Assembly: GCA_964549735.1 (NCBI GenBank)
Contig: CAZJWO010000016.1
Coordinates: 1-43,379, forward strand
DNA length: 43,379 nt
DNA from: Glo-17 sp964549735
GTDB taxonomy: Bacteria > Krumholzibacteriota > Krumholzibacteriia > LZORAL124-64-63
Reading direction: 5' to 3'
The stretch's first letter is position 1; each line of letters starts with the position of its first letter. This document shows positions 26,615-35,848 of the stretch, in pieces. The notes under the pieces were generated by a model. That model did no database searches and was not told the origin of the DNA. It saw nothing but the letters and a program-made list of their open reading frames with translations. Position numbers and translations under genes: made by a program.

Positions 26615-27877
26615 ATGGACAACGCGTTCTACAACGCCTTCGACACCGAGCAGCCGGAGCCTGCGGCGCGAGACTACCGGACGCCGTTCCGGCGCAACCG
26701 CGACCGCCTGATCCACAACGCGGCTTTCCGCCGCCTGCAGGGCAAGACCCAGGTCTTCCTATCGGGCGAGTACGACTTCTATCGGACGCGGTTGACGCAC
26801 AGCATGGAGGTCGCGCAGATCGCGGGCTCGATCTGCCAGTACCTCAACCATGCGGCGCCCGCGCTGGAACCCGGCTTCGCGATCGACGCCGACCTCTGCG
26901 AGGCGGCCGCTCTGGCGCACGACATCGGCCACCCGCCGTTCGGCCACGCCGGCGAAGGCACCCTGCACCGGCTCATGCACGCGTACGGCGGGTTCGAGGG
27001 CAACGCCCAGACCCTGCGCCTGATCGGCCAGACGATCTTCACCAGCGGCGGCCAACGCCGCGGCTTGAATCCGACCCGAGCGCTGGTCGATGCGGTCATG
27101 AAGTACAAGACGCTCTGGGGCGAGATCCCCGCGCAGACGCGCCACTTCCTCTACGCCGATCAGCGCCGCTTCCTCGAATTCGTTAGTGGGGGCCGCCCCT
27201 GGCCCGCCGCGCTGGCGCCGGGCGCGCCTCGCAACGCGTTGCGCAGCCTCGAATGCCAGATCATGGATTGGGCCGACGACACCGCCTATTCGCTCAACGA
27301 CATCGTCGACGGCGCGCACGCCGGGTTCATCACCCTGGGCGGCGTCGAGCGCTGGGCCGAGGCCAACGCCGGCGACGAGGAGCGCGAAGCCGTCGCCTAT
27401 CTACTCGCGGCCCTGCGGCGTGGCGAGGTCGAGCGCGCCATGAACCGGCGCATCGGCCGCTTCATCGAGGCCGTGCGCCTCGTCGAGCGCGACAACTTCT
27501 TGGCGGACCTATCGCATCGCTGGCGCTTCGGCATCGCCGTCGCCGCCGAGGCCAGGCTCGAACAGCGCCTCTTCGCCCGCATCGCGACCGATCTCGTATT
27601 CCGGTCTCCGCAGGTCTGCCAGCTCGAGCACAAGGGCGGTTTCATGCTGGCGCGGCTCTTCGAGACGCTGAGCGCCCACTACCTGCGGGCATCGGGTTCG
27701 CGGCTGCACCTGCTGTCGGCCGATTTCGAGGCGGAGATCCGGCGACCGGAACTCGACGAGAGTGGACGCGCCCGCATCCTCTGCGACTACCTCGCCGGCA
27801 TGACCGACGGCTTCGCCAGCCGCATCTACAAGCGGCTCTTCGACGCCGATTTCGGCAGCATCGTCGATCTGGTCTGA
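26615..27877 (+). CDS. dgt: dGTPase-like HD-domain triphosphohydrolase
   Basis: 420 residues. The dNTPase signatures are NRDRLIHNAAFRRLQGKTQV, RLTHSMEVAQIA (His62), and AHDIGHPPFGHAGE (His102-Asp103), followed by DWADDTAYSLNDI for the fourth metal ligand. The enzyme splits dNTPs into nucleoside and triphosphate, helping balance pools. It starts 21 nt after the methyltransferase stop, so the pair is probably co-transcribed with the thioesterase. A perfect hairpin terminator follows. Confidence 0.9.
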   Translation: MDNAFYNAFDTEQPEPAARDYRTPFRRNRDRLIHNAAFRRLQGKTQVFLSGEYDFYRTRLTHSMEVAQIAGSICQYLNHAAPALEPGFAIDADLCEAAALAHDIGHPPFGHAGEGTLHRLMHAYGGFEGNAQTLRLIGQTIFTSGGQRRGLNPTRALVDAVMKYKTLWGEIPAQTRHFLYADQRRFLEFVSGGRPWPAALAPGAPRNALRSLECQIMDWADDTAYSLNDIVDGAHAGFITLGGVERWAEANAGDEEREAVAYLLAALRRGEVERAMNRRIGRFIEAVRLVERDNFLADLSHRWRFGIAVAAEARLEQRLFARIATDLVFRSPQVCQLEHKGGFMLARLFETLSAHYLRASGSRLHLLSADFEAEIRRPELDESGRARILCDYLAGMTDGFASRIYKRLFDADFGSIVDLV

Positions 27878-27905
27878 GCTGCATCACGCGCTTCGGCGAT
27901 GAAGC

Positions 27906-27930
27906 GGCCCCCGGCGTGCGGCCGGGGGCC
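27906..27930. terminator. Bidirectional terminator between dgt and the lipoprotein gene
   Basis: A perfect 10-bp stem (GGCCCCCGGC with GCCGGGGGCC) closes a 5-nt loop, 28 nt past the dgt stop and facing a convergent gene. Confidence 0.65.
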
Positions 27931-27973
27931 TCCCGAATCCTCAGGTGTCGCCGCGCGACGCGGGCACCGGCAG

Positions 27974-30478
27974 CTAGAACACGGTCCTGACCGGCCGGAA
28001 GCCGTAGTCGTGGTACTCCCAGTTCGGCGGTCCGGTGTTGCGGAACGCCGAGCGGCATTCGCGCGCCTCCATGTGCCAGATGCCGCCGCGGAACACGCGG
28101 TGCTGGCCTGGCGCCGCGTCGGTCACCGGATCGATCTGCGCCTCGGTCGTGTACGTGCGCCAACCGTCCCAGGTCCACTCGAGGATGTTGCCGTGCATGT
28201 CGTACAGACCCCAGTGGTTCGGACGGAACGTGCCGACGGTGGTCGGATGGCCTCGATAGAGCCCGGTCGGACAACCCAGCAGCGGGAAGCGGCCGTCGTA
28301 ATTGGCTTCCGTCGTCGACGACAGGCAGTTCGTGTTGTTGTTGAAAGCCGCCTTCGACGTCGCGCGGCACGCGTACTCCCACTCCGCCTCGGTCGGCAAC
28401 CGGTACCCGTTGGCCTCCCGGTTCCAGGTGACATCGCCATTGCTGCCGTTGATGATGTACGCCTTGGTCAAGCCTTCCCGCAGCGACAGCTCGTTGCAGA
28501 ACTGGATCGCCATATCCCAGCTGACGTAGTGCTGCGGCCGCCGCGATTCCGTGGGCGTGCCGCCCATGACCTGGCGCCACCATTGTTCCGTCACCGGGAA
28601 TTGCGACATGAAGAAGCCCCGCGTGAGCGTGACCTCGTGCTGGGTCTCGTCCATGGTGCGCCCGGGTTCGCCGATCGGGCTGCCCATCAGGAATTTGCCC
28701 GGCGGGATGAAGACGAACGCGTCGTTCGGCGGCGGACCCGTATCCTCGTTGTAGACACCGGTGAAAGTCACCGCGCCACCGGCGTCCAGCGTCTGGCTCA
28801 CCGTCGCCGGACTTGGCGTCAGCCAGCCTTCGACCGGGCCCCAGGTGATCGCATAGACTCCCGCCACCATTTCGGTGAACTCGTTGTTGCCCGTGCCGGC
28901 GAAGTTGAAGCCACCGGGACCGGTGAGTTGCCAGGGCGGATTGAGGTAGCTCGGCACCGCCGACACCGTGACCGTGCCGGGCTGCGCCGTATAGACGCCG
29001 GCGAACGTCAACGTGCCCCAACTCGTCAGCGTCCGGGTCACCGAGGAGGGGTTCGGCGGATTCCAGCCGGCGACCGCTCCCCAGGTCAGCGTGTAGCTGC
29101 CGGCGGGCGGGTCCTCCAGCGCGGCGTTGCCACTGCCGGCCTGGGCGAAACCCTCCGGGCCGGCGATCTGCCAGGGCGCCGCGAGGTGATCGGGTTCGGG
29201 ATCGATGATGATGCGCCGCTGCCCGATGGTCCAGGTGTCCTGCCAGACCACCGCGCGCCAGAGGGCGCGCTCGACCGCGACGTCGTCCAGCGCGGGGTCG
29301 ACGAGCATGAGCGGTAGCGCAAGCTGCGCCGAAGAGGCGGCGGCGACTTCTCCGGTGAACTGCGCGCCCTCCGCGCCGACCTCCAGCAGTTCGACGTCGG
29401 CTTGCGCGTGCACGCGGCCGGTGATCTGCGGCCCCGGCACGCCGTACACGCGCAACGCCGTCCGGGCGATCACGCCCAACTCGGCGTCCAGGTCGCCGTC
29501 GAAACTGTAGACAGCCGCGGGCACCGTCCTCTCGTGCACGTCCAGCGCGGTCCAGGCGCCATCGCCGTACTGGACGCCGAAGCGGCTGTTCTCGGCGATC
29601 CGGCAGCCGAGTCCGAGTCCGACCTCGCCGTCGACGGCGACCCGCACCAGGACATCGATGTCCATCGCGACGCAGACTGGTAGCGGTCCGGCCGACAGCG
29701 TGACGACGCCGCCGTGGATCGTGGCGAGGCGCCGCTCGATGCCCGCCGGCACGTCGGCCGCCACGCCGTAGGTCGCCGCGAGATCGGTGTCCGTCGCGCG
29801 CGCGATGACGAGCAACGCTCCGTCCAGGCGAGAACCGGCGTCCAGCGCCGCGAACTCCAGTTCCAACTCCAGGCCTGCCGACATGGCGAGTTCGCCCGTG
29901 ACGCGGATCTGATCGAACGTCGTCGCATCATCGCCGTCCAGATCCCAGGCCACCAGATCCAACTCGAACGCGAAGCCGCCGGTCGTGTTCGCCTTGGCGG
30001 GCAGGTACTCGACGCCCTCGACGACCGACACCGAATCGACCGCGGCCGGCGTGAGCTGCCGCGCGGCCAGGATCGAGCCGCCGGCCACCGCTTCGGTCAG
30101 CGCCGCCTGCTGCGTGACCAGCCGCAGGACATCGCCGTCTTCCGTCACCGAGACCACCTTGCGCAAGAAACCCTCGGGAGCGAGCGTCGTCTCGCCGCTG
30201 ATCAGCACCGTGCCGGCGCCGACCCCGTTCTCCTGCGCAAAGGACTTCGTCAGCGTGATCTGGCCTCCCGCGGCGTACCCGACCAGCGCGGTGGGGGCCG
30301 CTTCCGGCGTCAGCACCACGGCCTTCGCCGCCAGGACGACCTCGCCGGGTTGTGGTTCCTGGGGTTTGGTCGGCGACTTGCTGCTGCAACTCGCCAGCGC
30401 GACGAGCATTCCGAGCAGGCAAGCGCTCGATACGATGGCGGAACGCTGCACACGCGACAGACGGCATCTGTGGTTCAT
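27974..30478 (-). CDS. Lipoprotein with PEGA-like repeats and a formylglycine-generating-enzyme (SUMF1) domain
   Basis: 834 residues. A lipoprotein signal ends at Cys31 (ALASC). Residues ~45-400 form a beta-rich region I do not recognise. Two repeats (about 425-495 and 500-565) share PW-x-GP-x-GF, a YTLTW or YAITW strand and an LTFAGVY-type end, like PEGA or Ig-like surface domains. Residues ~575-834 are an FGE/SUMF1-like fold: FIPPGKFLMGSP, PVTEQWW, YVSWDMAIQFCNELS, RLPTEAEWEYACR, GLYDMHGNILEWTWDGW, FRGGIW. Many bacterial members lack the Cys-oxidising active site and bind sugars or glycine-rich ligands instead. The adjacent gene is a shortened paralogue with the same 14-base sequence up to and including the ATG. 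Confidence 0.85.
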   Translation of the reverse strand: MNHRCRLSRVQRSAIVSSACLLGMLVALASCSSKSPTKPQEPQPGEVVLAAKAVVLTPEAAPTALVGYAAGGQITLTKSFAQENGVGAGTVLISGETTLAPEGFLRKVVSVTEDGDVLRLVTQQAALTEAVAGGSILAARQLTPAAVDSVSVVEGVEYLPAKANTTGGFAFELDLVAWDLDGDDATTFDQIRVTGELAMSAGLELELEFAALDAGSRLDGALLVIARATDTDLAATYGVAADVPAGIERRLATIHGGVVTLSAGPLPVCVAMDIDVLVRVAVDGEVGLGLGCRIAENSRFGVQYGDGAWTALDVHERTVPAAVYSFDGDLDAELGVIARTALRVYGVPGPQITGRVHAQADVELLEVGAEGAQFTGEVAAASSAQLALPLMLVDPALDDVAVERALWRAVVWQDTWTIGQRRIIIDPEPDHLAAPWQIAGPEGFAQAGSGNAALEDPPAGSYTLTWGAVAGWNPPNPSSVTRTLTSWGTLTFAGVYTAQPGTVTVSAVPSYLNPPWQLTGPGGFNFAGTGNNEFTEMVAGVYAITWGPVEGWLTPSPATVSQTLDAGGAVTFTGVYNEDTGPPPNDAFVFIPPGKFLMGSPIGEPGRTMDETQHEVTLTRGFFMSQFPVTEQWWRQVMGGTPTESRRPQHYVSWDMAIQFCNELSLREGLTKAYIINGSNGDVTWNREANGYRLPTEAEWEYACRATSKAAFNNNTNCLSSTTEANYDGRFPLLGCPTGLYRGHPTTVGTFRPNHWGLYDMHGNILEWTWDGWRTYTTEAQIDPVTDAAPGQHRVFRGGIWHMEARECRSAFRNTGPPNWEYHDYGFRPVRTVF

Positions 30479-30541
30479 ATGTCTCTCCCTGGAGACCGCG
30501 AGGGTCGGTCGTGGCGGTGTTTGACCTATTCAGTCGGAAAT

Positions 30542-30570
30542 ACTATACGGATAATTAAAAAGAACGACAA
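30542..30570 (-). promoter_or_regulatory. Putative sigma-70 promoter of the 834-residue lipoprotein
   Basis: On the minus strand TTGTCG (30570-30565) and TATAGT (30547-30542) are 17 nt apart in an AT-rich stretch. The -10 matches at five of six positions. The leader would be about 57 nt and ends in GGGAGAGACAT before the ATG. Confidence 0.55.
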
Positions 30571-30655
30571 TTCCAATGCGAAAATAACTGCTCGCCGCAG
30601 ACCTGTCATCTAGAAGCCTGGATTATCTATGAAGGGCCGTAACGAGGCAGTTGGA

Positions 30656-30757
30656 AATGCTCGCCAGAGAGCGGGATCGCAAGGGACGACGAGGGAGGCG
30701 TACCCGCTGCGATCAGTTGACCGAGTCGAACCGAGAACTCGCTCTCTGGCAAGCATT
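30656..30757. ncRNA. Possible structured RNA or small mobile-element remnant
   Basis: An outer 18-position stem (30656-30673 with 30740-30757, a single wobble) encloses at least one further hairpin: GATCGCA (30675-30681) with TGCGATC (30708-30714), extended by GGG/CCC. It looks like a branched 102-nt fold. It carries no reading frame. I do not recognise a known RNA family; a MITE-like remnant is equally possible. Strand is undetermined. Confidence 0.4.
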
Positions 30758-30905
30758 GCACCTTCCGCAGGAGGCCCGTCATGATTAATGCGGGTTAGCC
30801 GTCATACGGAGCCAGGAACGACCTCGATCTTGGCAGCGACAGCGACCGGCCCAGGACTATAGTCGGCCACCAACTCGTCGACCACGCTTGATCAGTCCGT
30901 CGGCG

Positions 30906-32535
30906 CTAGAATACCGACCTTACGGGTCGGAAACCCTGGTAATCGTTCGTGATGACGGGAGCACCGCCTCCGAAACGGCTAGCCGAACGGCAACGGGCAG
31001 CGATACTTCCCCAGGCGCCACCTTTGATCACGCGGATTGCGCCGACACCGGCGTTCTGACGAGGATCAACGATATCGAGATCGTCGTAGTCCTTGCCGTA
31101 GCCATCCCAGACCATCTCCCACAGGTTGCCGTGCATATCGTACAATCCCCACGCATTGCTTTGCTTTAGCCCAACCCTTGCGGGCCCGGCGTGCGACTCC
31201 GTGTTGCCGCAATACCAGCCGATCGCGTCTAGCGTCGAATCGACGGGATCGCAACCGGTATTGATCAATGGCCCAGTGGCGAACGCCGTCCGCGACCCCG
31301 CGCGTGCCGCGTACTCCCACTCCGCTTCGGTCGGCAACCGGTAACCGTTAGCTGTCACATCCCACTCCACGTTGCCATTGCCGCCACGGATTACGTAGGC
31401 AGGCCGCAAATCTTCTCTGCGCGAGAGTTCGTTGCAGAAAGCGACGGCCATATCCCAGCTTACATAGTTCTTCGGCAACATGGATTCAGTTTCCGGTCCG
31501 CTCATTACTTCGGACCACCATTTCTCGGTCACCTCATACTTCGACATATAGAAACCTTGCGTCAGGACGACCTCGTGAAGTGTCTCATTCGTCAAGCGCC
31601 CTGGCTCGCTGACCGGGCTGCCCATCCAAAACGTACCGGGGGGAATGAACACGAAATCACTGGGGGGGGAAAGGTTCCGGTGAGCCGATAAAGACGTAGA
31701 TGCCCCTGAAGTTCGCGGTTCCGCCTGGCTCGATTTCGATCGTTTCGCCAGCCGGTTTGCTCCAGCGCGCCGCTACATCCGCATCAAAGTAGGTTATCGT
31801 GTACGTTCCGGGGGTCAGAAATTCCAGAACAGCTGGCCCTCTGCCATCTTCCCGGAATCCCTTCGGGCCTGCAAGCCGCCAAGGGGCATCGATGCTGAAC
31901 GGAAACGGCTTGATGTCTACGCTGACCTGCTGGATGTAAGTCGCGGAAAAAAGAAGCGAGCCTCCGCTGGATAAGCGTTGGGTCACCACGAGCGGGTCCG
32001 GGGAATCCCAACCGAGGGTATCCAACCAACTCAATGTATATTCGATCTCAGGTCTCTGATCCGTAAGCGTCGCGAGACCGACGCCGAAATGGACCGTATC
32101 GACAAGCACTACCTCTAAATCGGAGGTGTCCGGAAACGTCCAAGCCAGGGACCATTTCACTAGCCGAGGCGAAGGGGTCACCGTTATCGTATGAGCTGCA
32201 GCCGCGTATTCGCCCCGGAACACCAGACTCTCTCCTGTTTCAAGCGTTAGCGACTCTGATTCCATGTTCGGCGACCAACCTGAGATCGATTCCCAGACAA
32301 TCGTATAGAACCCATTGGTCATGTTCGTCAATAGGGTGTCACCGACGCTGGAACACTTAAATCCCGCGGGACCAGTCAGCGCCCAAGGGACGCCGATAAA
32401 TTTGGGATGGGTATCAATCGATATGGAACCGGTCTCCGGCGGTTTCGTAACTTCGTTGCTGTCGCCGCACCCATGAACCACAAACGCGAGGAGCACGAAC
32501 AGCGGCAGCAACTGCTTCCGAATAGCGATCGCCAT
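30906..32535 (-). pseudogene. Frameshifted paralogue: PEGA-like + SUMF1-domain lipoprotein
   Basis: The 5' part (32535-31657) encodes a lipoprotein signal (Cys in VVHGC) and three PW-x-GP-x-GF repeat units. The 3' part (31652-30906) encodes a complete SUMF1-like domain (FIPPGTFWMGSP, YVSWDMAVAFCNELS, RLPTEAEWEYAAR, GLYDMHGNLWEMVWDGY). They are joined out of frame at a run of eight C (minus strand). With seven C the join reads FPPSDFVFIPPG, just as in the intact paralogue next door. So the frame break is a homopolymer-length change: phase variation, slippage, a true mutation, or a sequencing/assembly error. G+C is near 50% here (30 of 60 in 32401-32460). Confidence 0.8.
31662..31669. repeat. 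G8/C8 homopolymer at the frameshift
   Basis: Eight G on the plus strand (eight C in the gene). Loss of one base restores a continuous reading frame through the lipoprotein. Runs of this kind are common contingency sites for phase variation and also common error sites. Confidence 0.85.
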
Positions 32536-32708
32536 ATGTCTCTCCCCGCTTAGACAGTGCATGCCTCAACTCCTAGCGCATACCTTTTAACGAAGCACAA
32601 AATTCTTGCGCAGCCGTCGGTCGCCGGCTCGCCCACGTTAAGGCACCAAACCACACACATAATATTCCATCCAGATCAACGAAAGTCAATAAGCCAATCC
32701 AGTAAGCA

Positions 32709-32726
32709 GGGATGCGATAGCATCCC
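32709..32726 (-). terminator. Hairpin after the M50 protease gene
   Basis: GGGATGC (32709-32715) pairs with GCATCCC (32720-32726) around a 4-nt loop, 20 nt past the M50 stop on the minus strand. A modest T-rich stretch follows. Between it and the lipoprotein start, a weak promoter-like pair (TTGACT 32689-32684, TATTAT 32664-32659, spacing 19) may serve the frameshifted gene. Confidence 0.45.
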
Positions 32727-32745
32727 CTATTGGAACCCGCGAGGT

Positions 32746-33825
32746 CTATTGCCGCAGCGCCGCCTCGATGCGCATGAACTCGCCGATGTTCTCCAGCGAA
32801 ACCAGCCCGACGAGCTGGCCGCGTACGTCGAGCACGGGCAGCGTGCTGCACTGGCACTCGCCGAGGCGTTGCAGGACCGTCTGCACCATCTCGCCCAACT
32901 CGGCCGTCTGGTAGTCCCGCTGCATGACGTCGGCCACGCGCGCGCCGGGCCCCTGCTCGTGCAGGCCGCGCAGCATGTCCTCCTGCCGCAGAACGCCGAC
33001 CAACCGCCCTTCGGCCAGCACGGGGAATTCCTTCTGGCTGCCGGCCAGGGTCAACTGCACGGCGCGCAGGAGCTGATCCTGAGCGTCCAGGACCTCGAAG
33101 TCGGTCATCACGACGCGTCGCAGCGGGATGCCGCCCAGAGCGCTCTTCATCTGGACCATGCTCGCCTCCTGCGCGGCGCCGATCCAGACGAAGAACGCGA
33201 TGAAGATGAGGAACGGATTCCAGACCAGGCCCACCAGGCCGAAGACGAGCGCCAGGGCCTGACCGATGCCCGCCGCGATCTGCGTGGCCTTCGTATACTC
33301 GAGGCGCATGGCGAGCAGCGCGCGCAAGATGCGACCGCCGTCCATCGGGAACGCGGGGATCAGGTTGAACAGGACGAGGAAGACGTTGACGACCACGAGG
33401 CGCTCGAGCAGCGGGCCGCGCGTCCAATCCATGGCCTGCAGCGGCGCGAGCGCGCCGGCTACGCTCAGCCACAGCAGCAGGCCGAGCGCGATGACGACGT
33501 TGACGGCTGGTCCGGCCAGGGCCACGATCAGTTCCTGCTGCGGATTCTCCGGCATGCGTTCCAGACGCGCCACGCCGCCGATCGGATAGAGCACGATGTC
33601 GCGCGTCTTGATCCCGTAACGGGCTGCCGTCAGGGCGTGACCGAATTCGTGCAGCAGGACGGAGGCGAACAACAGCAGGAAGAAGCCGACGCCATAGAGG
33701 ACGGAAGGCAGCGAACGGCTCGCCAGCCAGTAGCTGACGGCCAGGAAACCCAGGAGCAAGAGGAATGTCGCGTGCAGGTACACGTCGATGCCGCGGTAGG
33801 CGCCCAGCCGTACACTCCAGCGCAT
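32746..33825 (-). CDS. Site-2-protease-like M50 metalloprotease with two CBS domains
   Basis: 359 residues. Five or six membrane segments carry the zinc site HEFGH (His59, Glu60, His63) and the third ligand in FPMDGGR (Asp162). Two CBS domains follow at about 230-359 (FPVLAEGRLVGVLRQEDML; LPVLDVRGQLVGLV). Such proteins cut substrates inside the membrane, with adenine-nucleotide sensing by CBS. The target is unknown; no sigma or anti-sigma gene is adjacent. ATG 33825 was chosen for GGAGGAG just upstream. Confidence 0.9.
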   Translation of the reverse strand: MRWSVRLGAYRGIDVYLHATFLLLLGFLAVSYWLASRSLPSVLYGVGFFLLLFASVLLHEFGHALTAARYGIKTRDIVLYPIGGVARLERMPENPQQELIVALAGPAVNVVIALGLLLWLSVAGALAPLQAMDWTRGPLLERLVVVNVFLVLFNLIPAFPMDGGRILRALLAMRLEYTKATQIAAGIGQALALVFGLVGLVWNPFLIFIAFFVWIGAAQEASMVQMKSALGGIPLRRVVMTDFEVLDAQDQLLRAVQLTLAGSQKEFPVLAEGRLVGVLRQEDMLRGLHEQGPGARVADVMQRDYQTAELGEMVQTVLQRLGECQCSTLPVLDVRGQLVGLVSLENIGEFMRIEAALRQ

Positions 33826-33964
33826 GACTCCTCCTCGATCCACGATGGCGAGACCGTCGGCATATGATAGCGGCTCGTCGCCAAGCGTCCAGATCACGCG
33901 GGCGGCGGTGCGCGCGGCGTGCCCAGGATGCGGGATCTTGCGGGAACGCCGAGAGTCCGTTTAA

Positions 33965-34771
33965 ATGTGTACCATGTATATCTTGATTAATCTGATCGCG
34001 GCCCTCGGCGCCTTGGGCATGGCGTCGAGCGCGGCCGCCGCGGAGGCCGCCCCGCCGGCGGAGCAGGCGACCGCGCCGACCCATGTGACGGCGACGGTCC
34101 ACGTCGCCAGCGCTGCGGCGGACAGCGTGGATCTCGTCTGGCGATTCCAGCCCGCCGACAAGTGGTACCTGTACGCCCCCTACCGCAACGACACGGGATT
34201 TCCGCCGTCGGTCGACCTCGAGCTACCCGCTGGATGGACGGCCGGACCGTTGCGCTTCCCCGTACCGGAGCGCAAGGTGCTGCCCGGAGAGATCCTGGAC
34301 CACGTCTACCCGCACGAGCTGCTGGTGACTCAGACCCTTCGCGGCGGTGGCCCGGCGGCACCGGGCGGCAAGATCAAGGCGAAACTCTACTGGCTGGCCT
34401 GCAAGGATCTCTGCGTACCGGGCCAGGCGACGCTCGAGATACCCATCGACGTGCCCGCCGACCCCGGCGCCCGCGAACTCTGGGACCGCGCGCGAAGCCA
34501 GCAGCCCCGACCGCTCGCAGGCGGCGTCGTGCGGAGCGAGCGCGACGCCGCGGCCATCCGCCTCACCGTTCCCGGCGCACGGAGTCTCGTCTTCATCCCC
34601 GCCGAGGGTGGACCGGCGCTGGCGAATCTGCTGCGAGACGGCGCCGCCGAGCGCGACTTGCTCGAGCTGCGCCTGCGCCCGACCGCGCCGGCGGACGAGG
34701 CCCTGTCGGGGCTGTTGAAAATTACCTACCAGGACGGGCGCGCGATTTCGGGAACCATTCTCATCCCCTGA
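33965..34771 (+). CDS. DsbD N-terminal (alpha)-domain-like periplasmic protein
   Basis: 268 residues with a signal peptide (hydrophobic 5-26). The segment YWLACKDLCVPG has a Cys pair (Cys146, Cys150) at the place of the redox cysteines of the DsbD alpha domain, which passes electrons to periplasmic thiol proteins. The membrane and thioredoxin parts of full DsbD are absent. The start is ATG 33965 or 33974; neither has a clear ribosome-binding site. The next gene, 35 nt on, is a secreted redoxin. Confidence 0.8.
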   Translation: MCTMYILINLIAALGALGMASSAAAAEAAPPAEQATAPTHVTATVHVASAAADSVDLVWRFQPADKWYLYAPYRNDTGFPPSVDLELPAGWTAGPLRFPVPERKVLPGEILDHVYPHELLVTQTLRGGGPAAPGGKIKAKLYWLACKDLCVPGQATLEIPIDVPADPGARELWDRARSQQPRPLAGGVVRSERDAAAIRLTVPGARSLVFIPAEGGPALANLLRDGAAERDLLELRLRPTAPADEALSGLLKITYQDGRAISGTILIP

Positions 34772-34806
34772 CGTCAAAACCCACCTCAACACTGGAGGTT
34801 TGTCCG

Positions 34807-35412
34807 ATGAAGCATCTCCGCATGACCGTACTGGCCGCCGCGGCGGCTGTCCTGGCCGCCGCGCCGGCTCTTGCCATCACCCCCGGCAACCCAGCTCCCG
34901 ACTTCACCTTGCCGGACACCGCCGGCAAGGAGCACACGCTGAGCAAGTACCTCGGCGAGGGCAAGATCGTGGTGCTGGAGTGGTTCAACCCCGAATGCCC
35001 GTTCATCGTCAAGCACCACAAGAACCATCGCACCATGGCCGAGACCCTGGCCCGTTTCGCCGAGCACGGCGTGGTCTGGCTGGCGATCAACTCCGGCGCG
35101 CCCGGACTGCAGGGGCACGGTCTGGAGCGCAATCAGCGCGCGGTCAAGGAATTCGAGATGGCGTTCCCCTTGCTGCTGGACCCGTCCGGCGCGGTCGGCA
35201 AGGCCTACGGCGCCAAGACGTCGCCCCATATGTTCGTCATCACGCCCGCCGGCACGGTCGTCTACAACGGCGCGATCGACAACGACCGCTCGGCGGCCAA
35301 GCTCGGCGACACGAACCACGTGGCCGACGCGCTCGCGGCCGTGGTGGCCGGCCAGCCGGTCAAGGTGGCCGAGACCAAGCCCTACGGCTGCAGCGTGAAG
35401 TACGCGCCGTAG
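34807..35412 (+). CDS. Secreted thioredoxin-like redoxin (AhpC/TlpA superfamily)
   Basis: 201 residues with a signal peptide (cleavage near ALA, residue 23). The thioredoxin fold starts at PGNPAPDFTLPD and has WFNPECPFIVKHH with a single N-terminal-type Cys64; the second Cys of CXXC is replaced. One more Cys lies near the end (Cys195, PYGCSVKY) and could resolve Cys64. These peroxiredoxin-like families act as thiol oxidoreductases in the periplasm, which fits its pairing with the DsbD-alpha-like gene. GGAGG lies nine bases before the ATG. Confidence 0.88.
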   Translation: MKHLRMTVLAAAAAVLAAAPALAITPGNPAPDFTLPDTAGKEHTLSKYLGEGKIVVLEWFNPECPFIVKHHKNHRTMAETLARFAEHGVVWLAINSGAPGLQGHGLERNQRAVKEFEMAFPLLLDPSGAVGKAYGAKTSPHMFVITPAGTVVYNGAIDNDRSAAKLGDTNHVADALAAVVAGQPVKVAETKPYGCSVKYAP

Positions 35413-35430
35413 TCTTCGTGGATCGTCCGG

Positions 35431-35449
35431 GCTCGCCCCTCAGGCGAGC
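35431..35449. terminator. Small hairpin between convergent redoxin and biotin-carrier genes
   Basis: GCTCGCC (35431-35437) pairs with GGCGAGC (35443-35449) around a 5-nt loop, 18 nt beyond the redoxin stop and overlapping the end of the biotin carrier gene. Probably terminates the plus-strand pair. Confidence 0.4.
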
Positions 35450-35775
35450 TCGACCAGCAGCGCCCCCTTGGCGACCGTCTGCCCCGCGGCGACCAGCACC
35501 GTCTTGACGGTGCCGTCGCGGGGCGACTGCACCTCGTTGCGCATCTTCATGGCCTCGAGCACGATCACCCCCTGGCCGCGGCGCACCGTCTGTCCCGGTT
35601 GCACCAGCACGCGCACGACGAGACCGGGGATCAACGTCGAGATCTGGTTGCGATCCGGCGGCAGCCACGGCCGGCGCAAGCGCGCCTTGCGGGTCAACTG
35701 GGTCTCGTAGAACGTGCCGTCGACGTGGAAGGGCACCGGAGCGTCGCCGCGGTTCTTGTCATCGGCGTCGTGCAT
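35440..35775 (-). CDS. Biotin carboxyl carrier domain protein
   Basis: 111 residues. The biotinyl domain is at ~45-111, with the biotinylation motif VLEAMKMRN (Lys77). It would carry CO2 from a biotin carboxylase to the carboxyltransferase encoded just upstream. AAGGAG lies six bases before the ATG. It follows the carboxyltransferase gene by 73 nt on the same strand. A biotin carboxylase subunit gene is not in the window, so it must be encoded elsewhere. Confidence 0.9.
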   Translation of the reverse strand: MHDADDKNRGDAPVPFHVDGTFYETQLTRKARLRRPWLPPDRNQISTLIPGLVVRVLVQPGQTVRRGQGVIVLEAMKMRNEVQSPRDGTVKTVLVAAGQTVAKGALLVELA

Positions 35776-35848
35776 GGCCACTCCTTCGCGATCGGCCCGC
35801 GCCGGTGGCGGCGCGACGGGCGACCGCCGCAGAAACAGCGGAAACGGG

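Larger units (their letters stand above)
30479..30905. other. 427-nt gene-free stretch between the two SUMF1-type lipoprotein genes
   Basis: No coding region is visible on either strand. It holds the promoter of the larger lipoprotein gene (30542-30570) and an 18-bp inverted repeat with internal structure (30656-30757). It is clearly lower in G+C than the flanks from about 30510 to 30660. The rest, 30758-30905, has no feature that I can name. Confidence 0.6.
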
